From positions 857,001 through 921,000 of the forward strand of contig JACVVK020000145.1 of the NCBI GenBank assembly GCA_018292915.2: a stretch of 64,000 bases of DNA, in the 5' to 3' direction. This DNA is from Batillaria attramentaria (taxonomy: Eukaryota; Mollusca; Gastropoda; Batillariidae). Each line of letters begins with the position of its first letter. Positions within the stretch are counted from its first letter, which is position 1. The notes beneath the pieces were generated by a model. That model made no database searches. It was given only the letters and a program-made list of their open reading frames with translations, and was not told the DNA's origin. The translations under genes and the position numbers were made by a program. This document shows positions 39,131 to 52,850 of this stretch, piece after piece.

Positions 39131-41809
39131 AGATTTATTTTTCAACTGGCTTTATATCCGAGTCATTACTGAACATTTGGCACATTACTCATAACGTCTC
39201 GCAATGTTCCCGTTTGTCTAACTGTCTAACGGTGAAGCTCATGTCCCTGTTTCATTTTCACCATAACACAAACGCCCTTTTGATGAAGCCATTAGAAGAT
39301 AATTTCCTGGTGGACTATTGGTATCCCAATTTCAAAATGACTGCGGTTGAACTGGGGAGGAAAATGGCTCAATGGCGCACACACACCAGGCTGTCACATA
39401 AATGGTGCGGCTGGATCATTCTCCCATGTCCCTTCGGCTTACTCACTCACAGTCACAATACTCCTATAGAGCACAGGTGTGTATCAATGCGTAACACATC
39501 ACTACACACCAACCACCGGTAGAAATCAATAACTCCAATGTACGAACAGGCCATCACACACACACACACTGTTACTCAGCAAATCCCAATATTAATTTCA
39601 TACTTGGGCCTGACTCGCAACTGTCACGCATAATCAACTTTTACTGCCAGGTCTCAAGCAAGCTCTATTCAAATCCCTTGGCAAACATTCAGACTACGCA
39701 AGACAGCCCGTGAATAGGGAACGCCAGTCAACATTTTAGTGACATGCACAACATAACCGACTCTATCAAGGTGCTAAGTAAACACACATTGTCACCTGGA
39801 AAAGCACTGGCAAATTACGTCGGGACGAGTACTTCACATCGGTGGACAACTACGCAAGCCTGTCCCAGGAGAACGAAGAAAAGCTATCTGGCGTTACAAT
39901 GCCGCCTTCACGCAAACTTCCAGCGCGCTACGACTGCACTCTCAAGTCCTCGGTTATTCTGTTTTCGCTGGGAAAAGGCTGGAACCACAACACACAAATG
40001 CCCCTTCCTGAAGACGTTCCAAGAATATTCTTTCTGCCTCATCGTGGCGTCTCGTTTTCAACCCGTCTGCTCCAACTGCAAGCGATTTTGCCCCCACACC
40101 CCTAAGAAACCGAAGATCTCCGTGATGTCTGAAGAAACAGACTGGTGGTAAATTGCGAGAAATCAATCCAATTTCAGGTATTTGCTGGCACTTGCGTCGA
40201 TCTCATTTCAAGGGTGAAATCTGTCTCACTAATTTAGTAATGAGTCATTAACATCTGACATCCAGTGCATCAGTTGGAATCCTGCTTACTTCCGAGCCAA
40301 ATCACTGGATTCAATAACTAACCCTCTTTCTAGACCTAACTCCCAAAGCTTGTAAGGCCGAAAGACAAGTCCATATGTAGTGACTATTAATGAAGTGAAT
40401 CAAGACACACGGGAGGCTGCTATTTTAACACGCAAATAAATGCGCAGAACCAGAAAGTCCGGAGACTGGCAAGGCAGTCTTGTTAATGCTAGTTATAGCC
40501 ACTGGCGATTACAGTGGCCTGGAGTTGCAGGCACACCTGAAGAGATACCGGCTACCGCTGTCGGGATAGATTTCCACCTGTGTATATCTCTCCACCTGCT
40601 CTCTCTCGTTCTCACTCTCCAGCTCCCGCCAGAACACGACATCATAGAACCCCGCGCACTACATCACTAGACTCACAGACACGCCATCAACGGGTAAACC
40701 GCCATGTCTCCTAAACCACACACAGTGAAAGTCCTGCTTTGATGCTGAAACCTGGGGGGCAAGAACACCTCACAGTACGTTGAAAGCGGCGGTGGGGGAA
40801 ATGTATACGGCAGACGTCCTTGCAAAACACAGGTTGCTTGGCCTCAGTTTCGGATGGTGTCATTCGAAGCCTGTACGTCAGTGAAACTGTTGCGCCATGC
40901 GCCAAGACGAGACGAGACCGGTGCAAAGAACAAAATCAATTCCCGCGGCATCATTAGGCGACTGCGCCGGACAGCATGATGTTTACGACTATGATCTACC
41001 TTGCTGACAGGAGGTATGGATCAGACTGGAGCCATCATGTCAGTCACACACGCTACGGAACCACGGCACAGTACGTCTACATTACATGTACCGTACACTG
41101 TGGCCTAGGTGCTTCTACAGCGCCGGATGTCGTTACTCAGTGCAGTCCTTGGGAAATTCCACCACGTGTTCGTATTGATCATATAACGTTCTGTCAACAG
41201 GTGAGTATGAGCGCTGTGATGCTCTCTGGTGTCTCAGAGCTCAAATCTTCATTATCCACCGTGCCATGTGATGTGACTCGCCTGATGAACATCTGGCAAA
41301 CTCAATTACTGATATTTTTATATTTTAGAAGGGTCTTACGGCTGAGTACATGTAATGCATACAAGATACTATCCAAGTGGTTTACGGATAATTCATGACC
41401 ACTCAAACTGATCCAAACTGTTTCCAGCCTTCTCACAATCCATACCACAATACACACTGTGGCTCAATCACATCACAAATTTACTCCGTGTCGAACTTGA
41501 AGGGAGGGTTTATGTGCTATTGTAATGGACACGGCAGCCATTAGCATCTGTAGATCAATATCTGGATGAATTAGGTACGCCCGCCACTCTAGTGTCACAT
41601 TAACGATGTCAAATACGGCAGGACTGATGTCACGGAACAGCTGTGCTGCTTGCATTAACAAAAACAGAACGAAAAACAGTGCGAGGAGTCGTTCAACTCT
41701 AACTCAACTGGTTTTTCCTTATGTCACAGATTCGGCATAGGCTGAATATTGCAAACACGTGCACGCGGACACAGTACAACGACCGTGACCTCGACTGGAG
41801 AAACGGCGG
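39131..41809. other. Intergenic, upstream of PDZ-RhoGEF
   Basis: Open frames at 39744-40151 and 40976-41398 on the plus strand show no family motif. A Cys cluster (CSNCKRFC) in the first is suggestive but unsupported. 5' UTR exons of the RhoGEF could lie here. Confidence 0.45.
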
Positions 41810-42290
41810 AGGTCTAAGACTAAGAGTCAGTACCACAAGTCGTGAACTCTCATTCCAGGCTGAGACAAACTTTCACAGTAACTATTCTCACTAGCTGTTG
41901 CTGTTCTGGTCACCACACTGCCAAGCTACTGTAGCAGAAACAGAGGTCTTTTAGAGTCAATGCCGCATGACGTGGCCTCTCATTTTGAAACTAGTTCTCG
42001 CAAAGTTGGTCCTTTCATGAACAGAAACTGACACTGCCGAACCCGAGTGGCGCAACCTAACAGAAGTCTCGGAGCCAGGACCAATGCCACAAGCCACAGT
42101 CCCTTATTCTAAAGTTTTCGCAGTCACTCCACTCCACTGACTAACTGCTGCTGTTCCCATCAAAACGACAGAAGTCTCAGATTCCAATGCCACATGCCGT
42201 GGTCTCTCATTCTGAGACAACTTTTCGCGCAGTCACTCCTCTCATGAACTCTGTCACTGTTCCCATCAGAACACTGCCAAGCCCGTACTG
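41810..42290. repeat. Degenerate tandem array, four units of about 105-130 bp
   Basis: The marker CAATGCCACATGCCGTGGTCTCTCATTCTGA and variants occur near 41828, 41958, 42083 and 42184. CGCAGTCACTCC..TC, CTGCTGTTC.CATCA and ACACTGCCAA recur between them. Confidence 0.82.
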
Positions 42291-43482
42291 TTGGCGGGTT
42301 TGGCTGGACCCAGTGAACTGAGAGTTAGGGCAAAAGCATTAGCCAGGCCACCTCTCACCACAGGGAATAGACGGTCCTAAAATCGGGACAGGAAAAGAGA
42401 GGGAGAGAGAGCCAAGAGAAGTTTGGAGCCCCACCCCCTGTTTTGACGCGGCCGCTGCTGGCGGCCACAGGGCTATACCGAAGACACTTTGTTCCGCTCT
42501 GTGCTGCTATAGGACCTATGTAGCTCTGTCGCCGTGACCCGTGACCCAGTTCAGGGGAAAGGACTGGAGTTGCGCCCCGTGAGAGGTGGTGATCAGCCAT
42601 CCGTGAAGTGGAAGACTATTGTTCTGGCTCACGCCGTGAACCGACAGGTTCGCCATTGTGGTTGTGAATGGCCACTGCGGGGTGAGGGGTGGGGGTGGGG
42701 AAGGGGCCGAGAGGGACAAGAGGGGCATCGTGGGGATGACCTTGGGCTTGGGTGATTACTCATACATTATAATGTGATAATAGTACACGTCTTCGTATGT
42801 TTCACACCACAGAGAAAAGCAGCCTGGCAAGAGGAAGAGACCATCAAATACCAACACCCAGGTACAGACACCCCTTGGCAGCCAGTCAGCACAAGCCCAG
42901 CTCGGCAAAACTTTTAGTTTTACTCATCACCCAACACTATACAGCTCTAGGAGAAAGAGAGAGATGGAAACAACCTACCTATTTACAAACTAAGACGCAC
43001 TTACAACACTTGAGCAAAACCTCTACATCTTTATCTTTTCATCTCGCTAGTTGCAATGACACTCTGGTCACCCCGTTGCCCGGTTTTGTGAAGGCCAGGT
43101 GACGTAACCCTTTCCCAGCCAGTCACGTTCGTCCTAAGGTCAGAGAAATTGTCAATCTGCCACTGACAGAACCTTCACTCTCTGTACATGCATGACTATG
43201 TAACAAGCCATTTTCAGCTGTAGGAAGTGTGGCAACGTTGTCATCTACTTTTATCTGAGTGACAGCATCATCCAATGGAATGATGTTACTAGACTGTGAG
43301 CGGTTCATGTAGCATGCCTGAAAGTTGGCACACCCCTGGAACCTTCGCATGACGGCAGAGCCAAACACATGCCAAGGGAAGCAACTACGCCACAGTCAAA
43401 AACAAGCTTGGCGGGGTTACGACCCTTCCGACAGCATCGCGGCTGGAGATCTGCTATTGCTGGCTACACGTTGACTATACAG

Positions 43483-43844
43483 CAGGGGCGCCGGAAGATG
43501 TTGGGGGGGGGGGGGGGGGGGCAGAATCTCGGAGGGGGGAACGTTGCCCGAAGAAAGTGAAAAGCGCGGGGGGGGGGGGGGGGGGGGGATCAGAGGAGCG
43601 GACAGCCTTCGGTCCGCAAAAACAGAAGTTCTCTGTTGGGTGGGATGAGGGAGAGAGCACTAAGAGGGGTAGGGGGAGAGGTGGGGGAGAGGTAGGGGAA
43701 GGGGGGGACAAGACCATGGCTTTGCCCCCCCTCTTGCCATAGTCACCTGATTTTCCAGGGGGGGCAAAAAGACACTCTTGCCCCCCCCTGCTTGGGTACA
43801 GGGGGGGCAGCTGCCCCCCTGCCCCCCCGGTTCCGGCGCCCCTG
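43483..43844. mobile_element. TIR element with perfect 14-bp ends and TACAG target duplication
   Basis: Ends CAGGGGCGCCGGAA and TTCCGGCGCCCCTG are exact inverse complements. TACAG flanks both sides (43478-43482 and 43845-43849). The interior is G/C-homopolymer-rich (G runs at 43503-43521 and 43569-43588). hAT-like by terminal style only; no transposase. Confidence 0.88.
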
Positions 43845-43885
43845 TACAGTATACTAGATACATGTATACATGTACAGAAATCGCG

Positions 43886-43924
<39 letters not shown>
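43886..43924. repeat. (CA)n microsatellite
   Basis: Uninterrupted CA tract; a second one of 47 bp lies at 44235-44281. Confidence 0.97.
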
Positions 43925-43926
<2 letters not shown>

Positions 43927-44232
43927 ACTTTCTAGGTAGTAAAAAAACACGGCCAGGCGCAAAATATTTCAAAGAAAATGCCATTCCCTAGAAGGCTCAC
44001 AAGAACACTTTGACTGTTGCAAATTTTCTTGGCAGCCACTGTGTAAGACGCTGACAATGACAGTAATCTTGAGTTTACAACTGTAAACGTTTTGGCGTAA
44101 TACCATGTTTGAACTTGCTGTTGCTAAACTACGGAAATATGAAAAAGAAAAGAAAAGAAAAAATCTGAACACTACAGGAATATAAAGGAGAAGAAGAAGA
44201 AAATATATTAAGCCAAATCACACATTTCAATG

Positions 44233-44285
<53 letters not shown>

Positions 44286-46059
44286 CACTATATATATTTG
44301 AGCATAAGATACTGCTCACATGAGCAAACAATGTCATGTTAGGGGAGGCGTAATTTCAACAGATCTGTGTAGCCCTAATCTTAGACATTATCTTGGTCAA
44401 ATAATTTATACTTGAAGCTACAGACTCTACTTGTGTAAGATCTTTCGCAAGTTAGGCAGAAATGTCTCAAGCTGTTTGTTTTAACCCTGGTCTCACTGAA
44501 TTATCTGACTTATGCTGAAAAAGCCATAAGGGTAGCCCAGAATATTCTGGGCTCAGCACTATAGTATCAGGGTTTAAAAAAAAAAAAAAAAAAAAAAAAA
44601 CTCAGCCAACATTTCCTGAAAGTGGTAGGATCAAGCTAGGCTGACTTTCAAACCCTAGCAGGACTCTAAAAATGGTCCAGTTGGAATCTTTGTTGTCCCT
44701 TACATGTGAAAATCACTTTTCTGTACCCAAGACAAGCTCTCTGTAGCTGGATTTAGCGCTTTGGCAAAGGTAGGTGTGTTCTTACTTTAAAAAATATTAT
44801 TATCCTCAAAGGAAAATTACAGAACCCCTGCACATCCCTAGCAGATCAGATCAAATATTAAAGAAAAACAAAGAACAAAAACCCATCATGTATGAATTAT
44901 AACTGAATTATAACAGATTCTGGTCTCAGTTTCTGATCATTTTCTTCAAAGGTCTGGGTGCTCTAACAGGTTACTTAAATGTCTTGAAGACAAGACTACA
45001 AAAGTACAATTACAATCATAATAAACCACTACCAACTATAATATCATATATATATTCTAGCATCAAGGTCACCAGGAAGTAAAATGTGTACATCACCATC
45101 ACTAATATCAGGATTAGAATCTGTATTCAGACGGTTTTGAGGACAAATTTATTTTGCTTAAGTGTTGTTCCCAACAATAGCAGTACACTGATGTTACTGT
45201 GATTGTCATAAACATGCAGATGTAATCATAGGCACATGTATGCACATCCTGATCAGAGCTGGCCTCAAAAAAAGTGAAAGCATAATGTAAGCAGTTGAGC
45301 TCTATTTAAAATGTGAATCCACGAAAAGTAGGTGTTAAACTTAAAGGTCCATATCATTTTGGAATTCTATCTCATAAGTAACTTAGGCATTTTTGGAGAG
45401 ACATTTCCTACATGTACAACATGCAAAAACTATAAACATAAAATTCAAGCTGGTCACATTACTATCAGTGCTTGTATACAATCAGCAAACGCCCATGGAT
45501 ACATGTATGAAAATGTGTGAATTGCTGTCAAGTTACCAGATAATTTAAATAACACATCTGCAGGTCCTGTATCACTGTATTAAGTATGAAAAGTACCGTA
45601 CAGGTAGTTTTATGCTCTCTGTTATGTTCTAATGACATGTACTTGAGCAAAATTCGTAATTTACAATGATCAATACAGTGTATAGTACACAATATCAGGA
45701 GAATCAGGTATTTAAAATACCTCTTATTTCTAAGACTCTTGGTGCCAGCACTCTACCTTTTTTTTTTCCTTTTTTTTTTTTAATTTTGATCAGGTGCGCA
45801 CAGAGTGCACAGAGTGCTCCCGCCGCTTTCAGTCTCAACCCCATCCGCACCCCTATTTTGACAAGACAGCCTATACTTGCCTTAAGTTGAAGAACAAACA
45901 GGTTCAAAACCACGAGAGCAATCAGACCTAGCTACACCAGCTTCACGTTAAGAGCTTCAAAATCTTGACCCTCTTTGTCTTACAGATTTGACAGTGGAAA
46001 TTTACTTAAATGCGCACTATCTATGAGTTTATGCTCACATATCGTGGTATCTAAAAAAC
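43925..46059. other. Intergenic, AT-rich
   Basis: A24 run near 44577-44600, T-runs near 45760-45781; no gene recognised. Confidence 0.5.
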
Positions 46060-46244
46060 AGTCGGCAAGCGCGCCTTTAGCTTTGCTGCCCCGTCACTCT
46101 GGAACGCACTAGCCACTACCTACTGGCCTGCGAGACCAGTCGGACCTAGATCGTTTCAACTAATTCAAGTTTGACTTGAAAACGCATCTGTTCCAGATGG
46201 CTTTTGACTAGGCCCACTTACCTCCTCCTGATTCACCTGCTGTG

Positions 46245-46287
<43 letters not shown>

Positions 46288-46410
46288 ATACATATTTATA
46301 TTTCATTATTAATATTTGTTGGTATGTGTGCGGGAGTATGCGCATTGAGTCACTTTGTGAGAATTTTGCAGTATAAGTACAATTCATTAAATATTATCAT
46401 TATCATCATC
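46060..46410 (+). pseudogene. LINE 3' fragment: reverse-transcriptase C-terminus plus 3' UTR
   Basis: The plus strand encodes AFAAPSLWNALATTYW and, after frame breaks, ENASVPDGF / LKTHLFQMAFD-like sequence, the usual end of CR1/Jockey-type reverse transcriptases. A (GT)n block (46240-46288) and an (ATTATC)n-like tail ending near 46410 follow. Frame breaks show it is dead. Confidence 0.7.
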
Positions 46411-46411
46411 A

Positions 46412-46705
46412 CATCATTTAGACACCTGCACAGTAACAGCATCTCTACTGCTGGCACTGGGCCAACAGAAGCATACTCACTGACACAGCTCATACTATTA
46501 CAGGGTCACACACTGAGGGAAGTTGTCACAGTCAACAGTCGCAGAATTTGAATGTTCAACCGCTTGCCCAGCAAACAACATTGTATCACGTCACGAATCG
46601 TACTAATCATCACGCAAGAGTATTTTGAGTATACAGGCACACCCAGAAGCGAAACTGTTCCAAACAATAAGGTGGCTTCGTAAACATGGGAATGGCCTGT
46701 TTAGG
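46412..46705 (+). repeat. Dispersed repeat family 4, copy 1
   Basis: Begins CATCATCACATCATTTAGACACCT and contains GCTGGCACTG.GCCAACA, AGAATTTGAATGTTC.ACC, AGTATTTTGAG..TACAGGC.CAC, and GAAACTGTTCCAAA. Same order in copies at 49757 and 54655. The start abuts the LINE tail above. Confidence 0.82.
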
Positions 46706-49700
46706 TCAGGATATACAGTACTATACGTGTATAACATGGAGCTTTCTAAGTGTCTCCTGCATTTTATTGAGCTCTGAGTGTAGTTGTAAACCACCTTTTC
46801 CTCCACTTGTGTGCGTCTCTTTCCACAGAGGGGTGCTCCACTTGCTGACTTCTCTTAAAGTTAAACAGTAATTTAATTCCTGGGTAACATTTTTTTTTTT
46901 TCATTTACTACCTGAGATGCTTGAAACTGACAGGCATGTGACTTCAGCAGAGACATACTCGAGTATGTACTTGAAGTCACTACGTACACACGTATACATG
47001 TATACATGTTCTTATAACTGTTCTCCTGGCACCTAATAATGGTCTCACACGAAGTGGAGATATTACAAGCGAGTAATAATTGTCACTTTCAACATGTACA
47101 TATGCAACAAGAAAGTGTACTTTGCAGTGCTCTGATGGTGTGTATTGATTTCATCTGACAAAATATATACCGCGAAGTAGCAAAGGAGCAGAAACACTTG
47201 TCCGCACAAACCAGGGCTTAACTCTATTGTGACTGGGGCTGCCTCCGCCTCAACACCTCACCAATGCCCATGCCTGGGCCTGCCGCCATGTAATTGCAGT
47301 AAACTGACTCCATGTAAACAAACCTCTCTAGCAAGCTTGATTGAACACACACACACACACTTGACATCTCCAATGAAAACTGGACGGAGAATTTCAGTTT
47401 GATGAGCCGCAGGTGATGCGTGAGTGGACCTTTGATCAAAGTGTCCCGTCATGAATGAGTTAAAATGTTCCATCATCCAAAAGGAGGGAAAGTGTGTAGC
47501 ATTTAGTTACACATAGTATTTAGCAAAGCCACGAGCGTCTGCAAAGCAAACATGTTACATTGAGGGTGTCCAGATTACTCCACCAGATTGTTTTTATAAA
47601 GACTAAAAATTTGTAGAGTCTGGTGTATTTTGACAGGATTTAAATGCTTAAGAGGAGTAACCGTGTAAAAAAAAGTTTAAAATTAGACTAAGTGTCCTGG
47701 CATGATCTAAGAGTAAGACGCTTCAAAGGAGGAAACACACTTATTTGGGGAGGAAAACATTTAGCTAAAGGTGGAAATCCACCAAAAGGTGAAAGATTTT
47801 AAGCCCTGACAAACTTTTGTGTTCTTTACGTACCAAGAAGCTAAAATTGTAATTGTTGTACACGCACATACAGTCACACATGTTTGTATAGACAAGAGTG
47901 TGGTCAACTTCAGACAGGGAGTGAGTGAGAGGGAAAAACAGTGAGAGGGAAAGAGAGAAAGAAGAGACAGAGGAAACATCCATCTGCAGTTCGTATTGGC
48001 GGTACATAAACACGTAACAGGAAAATGGGCGTTTTCAATTTGATACAACCTCACTACTGTCAACATAATCACCATTATCAGGCTAACTACTAGTGGCTGG
48101 TATGTAATCACATCAGTTTATCCACGTACTCATAGCACAGTACAGAACACACGGAAGCCAACCTATCAGACCACAATCTCTCCAAAAATGTCAGGTGTGT
48201 CAAAATCGGAAACTGGAGCACTTTGGCGTTTTCACACTACACACGGCAGCAGAAGCCGTGTCTTCATTTCCCTGTTCCCCGAACACTGAAACCGATAGTA
48301 AACGTGCATTTGTACAATTAAGGTCCTTACCTTTCTGGTAGAGACATGCTGAGGGTCTTTCTGGTCCTTGAATGTCACTTTTACATCCAAAATGCAGGTC
48401 TATACCACCTCCTTAGAAAGTGTCAGATTTCATTGCAACTTGGGTCACACTTCCAGCCCTTCTAAGGCCACCACTGCTACATCAGTCACCATACAAAGTC
48501 AGTGTTCCGTTATATATCGATCCAAGAACTTCGACTAATTATAGAACAACGGAGTTTATCGATGTCGAATGCAGTTATGCTTGAAAAATAGAATTATTGA
48601 CATCGCAAACTTGGTGTCATTCCAGAAATAATCGCAGGTCTTCTCTCGGCCTAATAACATACGCGCAGCTAGGTATTTTTTTCCGTAAAGGTTCAAGCTA
48701 AGGACAGAAAAGGCAAACATACAAACATGTTTATTATTTCGGTCGTCAATCAATTAACTGACACCCGATTTTCTTTGATTATAAGACAACTTTTTTATGG
48801 ACTACATCTTTTGGGATTATTGCGCAGGGACTATTTTTTCTGGCTCGCACACGATTTCCGTTCCTTTCTGAGGAAAAAAATAAATGCAAAAAAATCATCA
48901 CAGTCATGAAAATAATTATCACGGTAGTCCTGTAAAATTTTATGCATTTTCTAAGACATATTTTTGTTGATATTAATTTGTCACAAAATTCACCTTTGAC
49001 CCGGAGTATCACATGACAAGCATCGTCTGTTAGTCATGTAGTAGCAATCAAAGAAACTGTGCACAACGCGTTCAACATGTGTAAATTACCGCCTTTGATC
49101 TACCTCCTGCCAAGTATTCGGCGCGAGAGAGTGTTCACTTTCTTCGGCAGGACATACAATCTAAGAGATACCGTGTAAGTGTTCTGAGTCTGATGTTATC
49201 ATTTTCAATTTCACTTCAACCGAGACAACTGCTATGGTCAGCAGTACCCACCCACACGAATTATCGCCCGCTTTCGCTGCTGTTGTTGTTTGCTATCAGT
49301 CTCAGAATTATCGAAGGGAGTTATGTTGTATGTACTCTGCTGTTCATTGAACTTGTTCTCATTAAAGAGAGGGGTACGTGTGGGACGGAACCCGTAAAAA
49401 AGTTTCGATTTTGGTTCCTTTTCCTCACAGGACTGATAAGAAAAGACAAGTGCCTTTAGAACTGATCTGATCTGATCATGGGCAGGCAGGGTTTAACTTA
49501 CTCATTTGTGTTTTTAATTTGTATTGGATGAATCATATTATGAAGTAACATCAGGGGTGATAAAACAGGTCAAGATTACTTGAAGTTGTGGTGATGTCAG
49601 GCCTGTCACAGTCATGGACATCATTTACACACACACACACACAATTACTGTGCCTGTGTATATGTTACAGGTAGAATGTGAAAAGGGCTAATGCTGCCTC

Positions 49701-49756
49701 AGTTTTTAATGCTTACACATCCTTCTGAGCAGCTTTTGTGAGATATATATATATAT
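46706..49756. other. Intergenic; one donor-like site at 48331
   Basis: The minus strand has CCAGAAAG|GTAAGG at 48331, a good 5' splice site that could end an untranslated exon of the RhoGEF. No other feature. Confidence 0.4.
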
Positions 49757-50045
49757 CATCACACCATCTAGACACCTAGACTGACATAGCTTCTGTAATG
49801 CTGGCACTGAGCCAACAAGAGCGTACTCAACGATGTGGTGGCCGCACTGAACGCTCTGGTAGTGTAACCACAGTCATAGAAGTTGAACGTTCGACCGTTC
49901 GCGCAAAGTGTAAACGACACTGTATTGCATTAAGAACTTATGTACTTATCATCAAAATAGAGTATTTTGAGGGTACAGGCGTACTCACAACTGAAACTGT
50001 TCCAAAGCAGAAGTTGGCTTAGCAAAGATGGAATTGGCCAGTTTA
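49757..50045 (+). repeat. Dispersed repeat family 4, copy 2
   Basis: CATCACACCATCTAGACACCTAG through GAAACTGTTCCAAAGCAGAAGTTGGCTT. It is preceded by a short (TA)n tract. No coding capacity. Confidence 0.82.
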
Positions 50046-52141
50046 CTAAGGGAACGGGTATTTTCACTAACAGGGCTACCACTCTTCCTGCTGTGGCAGG
50101 ATTTCCTGCATTTTGAACCGGCTGTGAAGAGCTTTCCTGCTTTTTAAAGCGTTTTCCAGCCAAAAAATCGCGAGTCTGTGTCTGCTGCTGGACCGTCAGC
50201 CTTGCATTTTTCCGCCGCACCCCCCCTCCCCGCTTTTGACTTCCTTCGGGCAAAGTCCTTCCGTCCACTGGCTCCCTGGAGTCTGGCTTTCCTTCCATTC
50301 AGATTTTGAGGGTCAATTTTCAGACTTTTTGTCTCTCAGAAAGTGGCAGCCCTGCACTAAAAAGTTTAGAGATACATGTTAATTGCTCACATTGACTGTT
50401 TCATCAAGAGAATAGACATGTATACTATGGGCTAGTTCTGCACTGCTTTCAGTGCCCGTAAGTGAAACTAGAAGATAACAATTTAACTGTAAGTATCACC
50501 TGGTGCTAAAACGTTTACTGTTAGAGATATGGCCGTTCCACTGCTTTTGCTAATTTTGTGGTGTTGAAATGCTTTCTCTTTGCAGAGTGGTTTTACATTT
50601 AGTGAGTGGCTAGATGAAGATAATAGCAATTTACACAATTACGTTAAAATTATTCTGAATATTTTAGGTGGGAGACCCGGTGGTTTGGGTGTGAAGAGAT
50701 CACATAGGCAGTTTTGCATAAATCTGTGTTAGTTCAGGACTCTTGTCTCCTTCTTCCATGGCTTGATTTCATTTCCTTGATGCCTGTAGACTAGTGGCAG
50801 AATCACACAGAATCAGTTGAGAGAAGGTAATCATACGTCATGGATTCATGCTGTCATACTCGATACTCTCATGGTTATCGAAGTGGTGTGCCATTGTCAT
50901 CTCATATGCCAATCATCCTGGGCCCCCCACCCCCACCCCACCCCTCTCATATGCCAATCATCCTGGGCCCCCACCCCCACCCCCACCTCCACCCCCCACC
51001 CCCTGTCTCTCTCTCTGGGTAATGGTGAGGTCATGTCTGAGACGTGAAAGGAGTTGAAAGTCATGTGTATTTTTGCAAAATGATGATCTAAATATTATAG
51101 CTCTAGACTAATTGACTATAAACTGGAGGGCTGCTCTGATTGTGTCTGCAACAAAGAGCATAAACGGCTACCTATTGAAAAGTGCATGCCAATTGCTGCC
51201 ACATACATATCATACCTGTCTTACACTTGAAACAGGCATATATATATATATATATAAGTTAAATAATGCATTCTTATAAAAGTTCAAGTTGGATGTATCC
51301 GGCATGAGTTTTTTTTGTTTTTTTTTTTTACTTCAGCCCTTCAGATGGAATTCTGCCGCCTCTAGGCCAATTTTCATCGGTTATGGGATGGGGCAGATTT
51401 CACTGGATGCAGCAGCAAGCTTCAGTGTAAAAAAAAAAACAAAAAAAAACCTGAGTTTTCTGCGGACAGTACATACTTTCACGCATATGGTGGCGTAATG
51501 AAATCTGCATTGTAGACACCTTACGTGCACACTGTGCTGCTGCATTCTTTTTGGTGTGTGTAATGGTAGATATCTAAAAAAAAAAAAAAAAAAAACACCT
51601 CCTGGAAAGCCTGGTACTGTACATGTACTTGGAAATGGTCAATCCTATTCTCCAGAGAGACTTATCACAATTTTCCTCTTGCCGCAGTTTTTGAAGAAAT
51701 CAAGAAGTCAGTCATGTTACATTTTCAGATGAAAAAGTTGTTCAGATGCCTTCATTTTCTAGAATTTGGATGTTCATCCAGTTATACTGAATCCTGTATC
51801 AACATAGCACAGCCCTGTAGCTCTGACAGATTTTGTGTTAATTTTTTTTTTTAAATCTGAGGTAGGGATGACTTGGTTTCCATATAAAGCCAGACCCCCC
51901 CGCCTACCCGCCTACCCATTTGTTGTCGGCTTGGGGAGCACTTAACATCCCTGGTGTTAACGATTAAATTCCATTTCGGGGAGCGAAAAGAAAAAAAATT
52001 CATGTCTGATGACTCTTCAGTCCAGCAAAATATTACAGTACTCCATGGCTCGTCACACCCCTTCTTCTCTCCTCCCTTATTGCCCGATCCTCCCCAATCC
52101 CGACCTCCACTCAGTGATACCCCGCCATCCCCCGCGTCATC
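50046..52141. other. Intergenic, nothing recognised
   Basis: Contains the 47-bp minisatellite at 50908, (TA)n at 51238-51255 and A-runs; no gene. Confidence 0.5.
50908..51000. repeat. Two-copy minisatellite, period about 47 bp
   Basis: CTCATATGCCAATCATCCTGGGCCCCC followed by (ACCCCC)n occurs twice in direct tandem. Confidence 0.92.
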
Positions 52142-52395
52142 ATCATTAGCTTGCTTTACGTCCTATGGCTTTTGGCCCTTAAGGACAAGTTGTTCCAGGC
52201 GTGTGACTTTGGCTGCTTGGCTAGGCGAGTGTCTTTGGGGTGTGTGAGGGCTGATTTGCTTAGCTTTGGTCAGCGTCAGGGGATCTTCGCTTGGCTTTCA
52301 GATGCCTGGTCTGGGTTTGTTTTTCGGTGCCTCAGTCTGTTCTGTCATCCGTACTTTTGCCTTTTAGATTATCACTGGGGTGTCCCCTCGCTTTT
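52142..52395 (+). repeat. Inverted-repeat family 6, copy 1
   Basis: About 250 bp from CATTAGCTTGCTTTACGTCC to TATCACTGGGGTGTCCCCTC. The reverse complement is present at 55607-55858 with only about three substitutions, so the copies are young or gene-converted. Confidence 0.92.
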
Positions 52396-52686
52396 TGGGT
52401 TTAGAACCATTTTGTCAGATCTGATCTGACGATCGCGTCGGCCAGGGTTCTCATTGGCCTATCACCTATGACTTGGTGTGGCTTGAGGAAGTCTACCGTC
52501 TTCAGTGAGTCATGGTACAGCCAGGTGTAAGCATCAGTCGTTTTCACACCCCAGGTGCACTCCAGCTTTACGCTTTTGTTCGTTGCCGAGTCGCCGGGGT
52601 TTCTTCGGCTGTGTGTGCGAGTCCCAGCGGATAGATGCGTTTGTGTCAGGTTATGCGTTTACACATCTCGCGGCTTAATGTTCAAA

Positions 52687-52850
52687 CGTCTCTCTCTCAG
52701 TCTCTCTCTCGCGGCACACGTCGCCCTCCCTCCCTCTCCTCTCTCTCTCCTCCCTCCCTCCCCTCTCTCCTCTCTCTCTCTCCCCCTCCCTCCCCCTCCC
52801 TCCTCTCTCTCTCCCTTCCTCCCCCCACCCTCCTCTCTCTCACCTGTTGA
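52687..52850. repeat. Polypyrimidine (CT/CCCT)n tract
   Basis: About 160 bp of almost pure C/T on the plus strand (CTCTCT, CCCTCCCT). Confidence 0.95.

Noticed and set aside
39744..40151. 135-codon plus-strand frame with CSNCKRFC
   Set aside because: The Cys pattern matches no zinc-finger spacing I can defend, and two other overlapping frames are equally open.
52142..52432. Open frame LYVLWLLALKDKLF... as a protein gene
   Set aside because: The same frame appears in a near-identical inverted copy attached to a tRNA-like head, so it is SINE-type repeat sequence.
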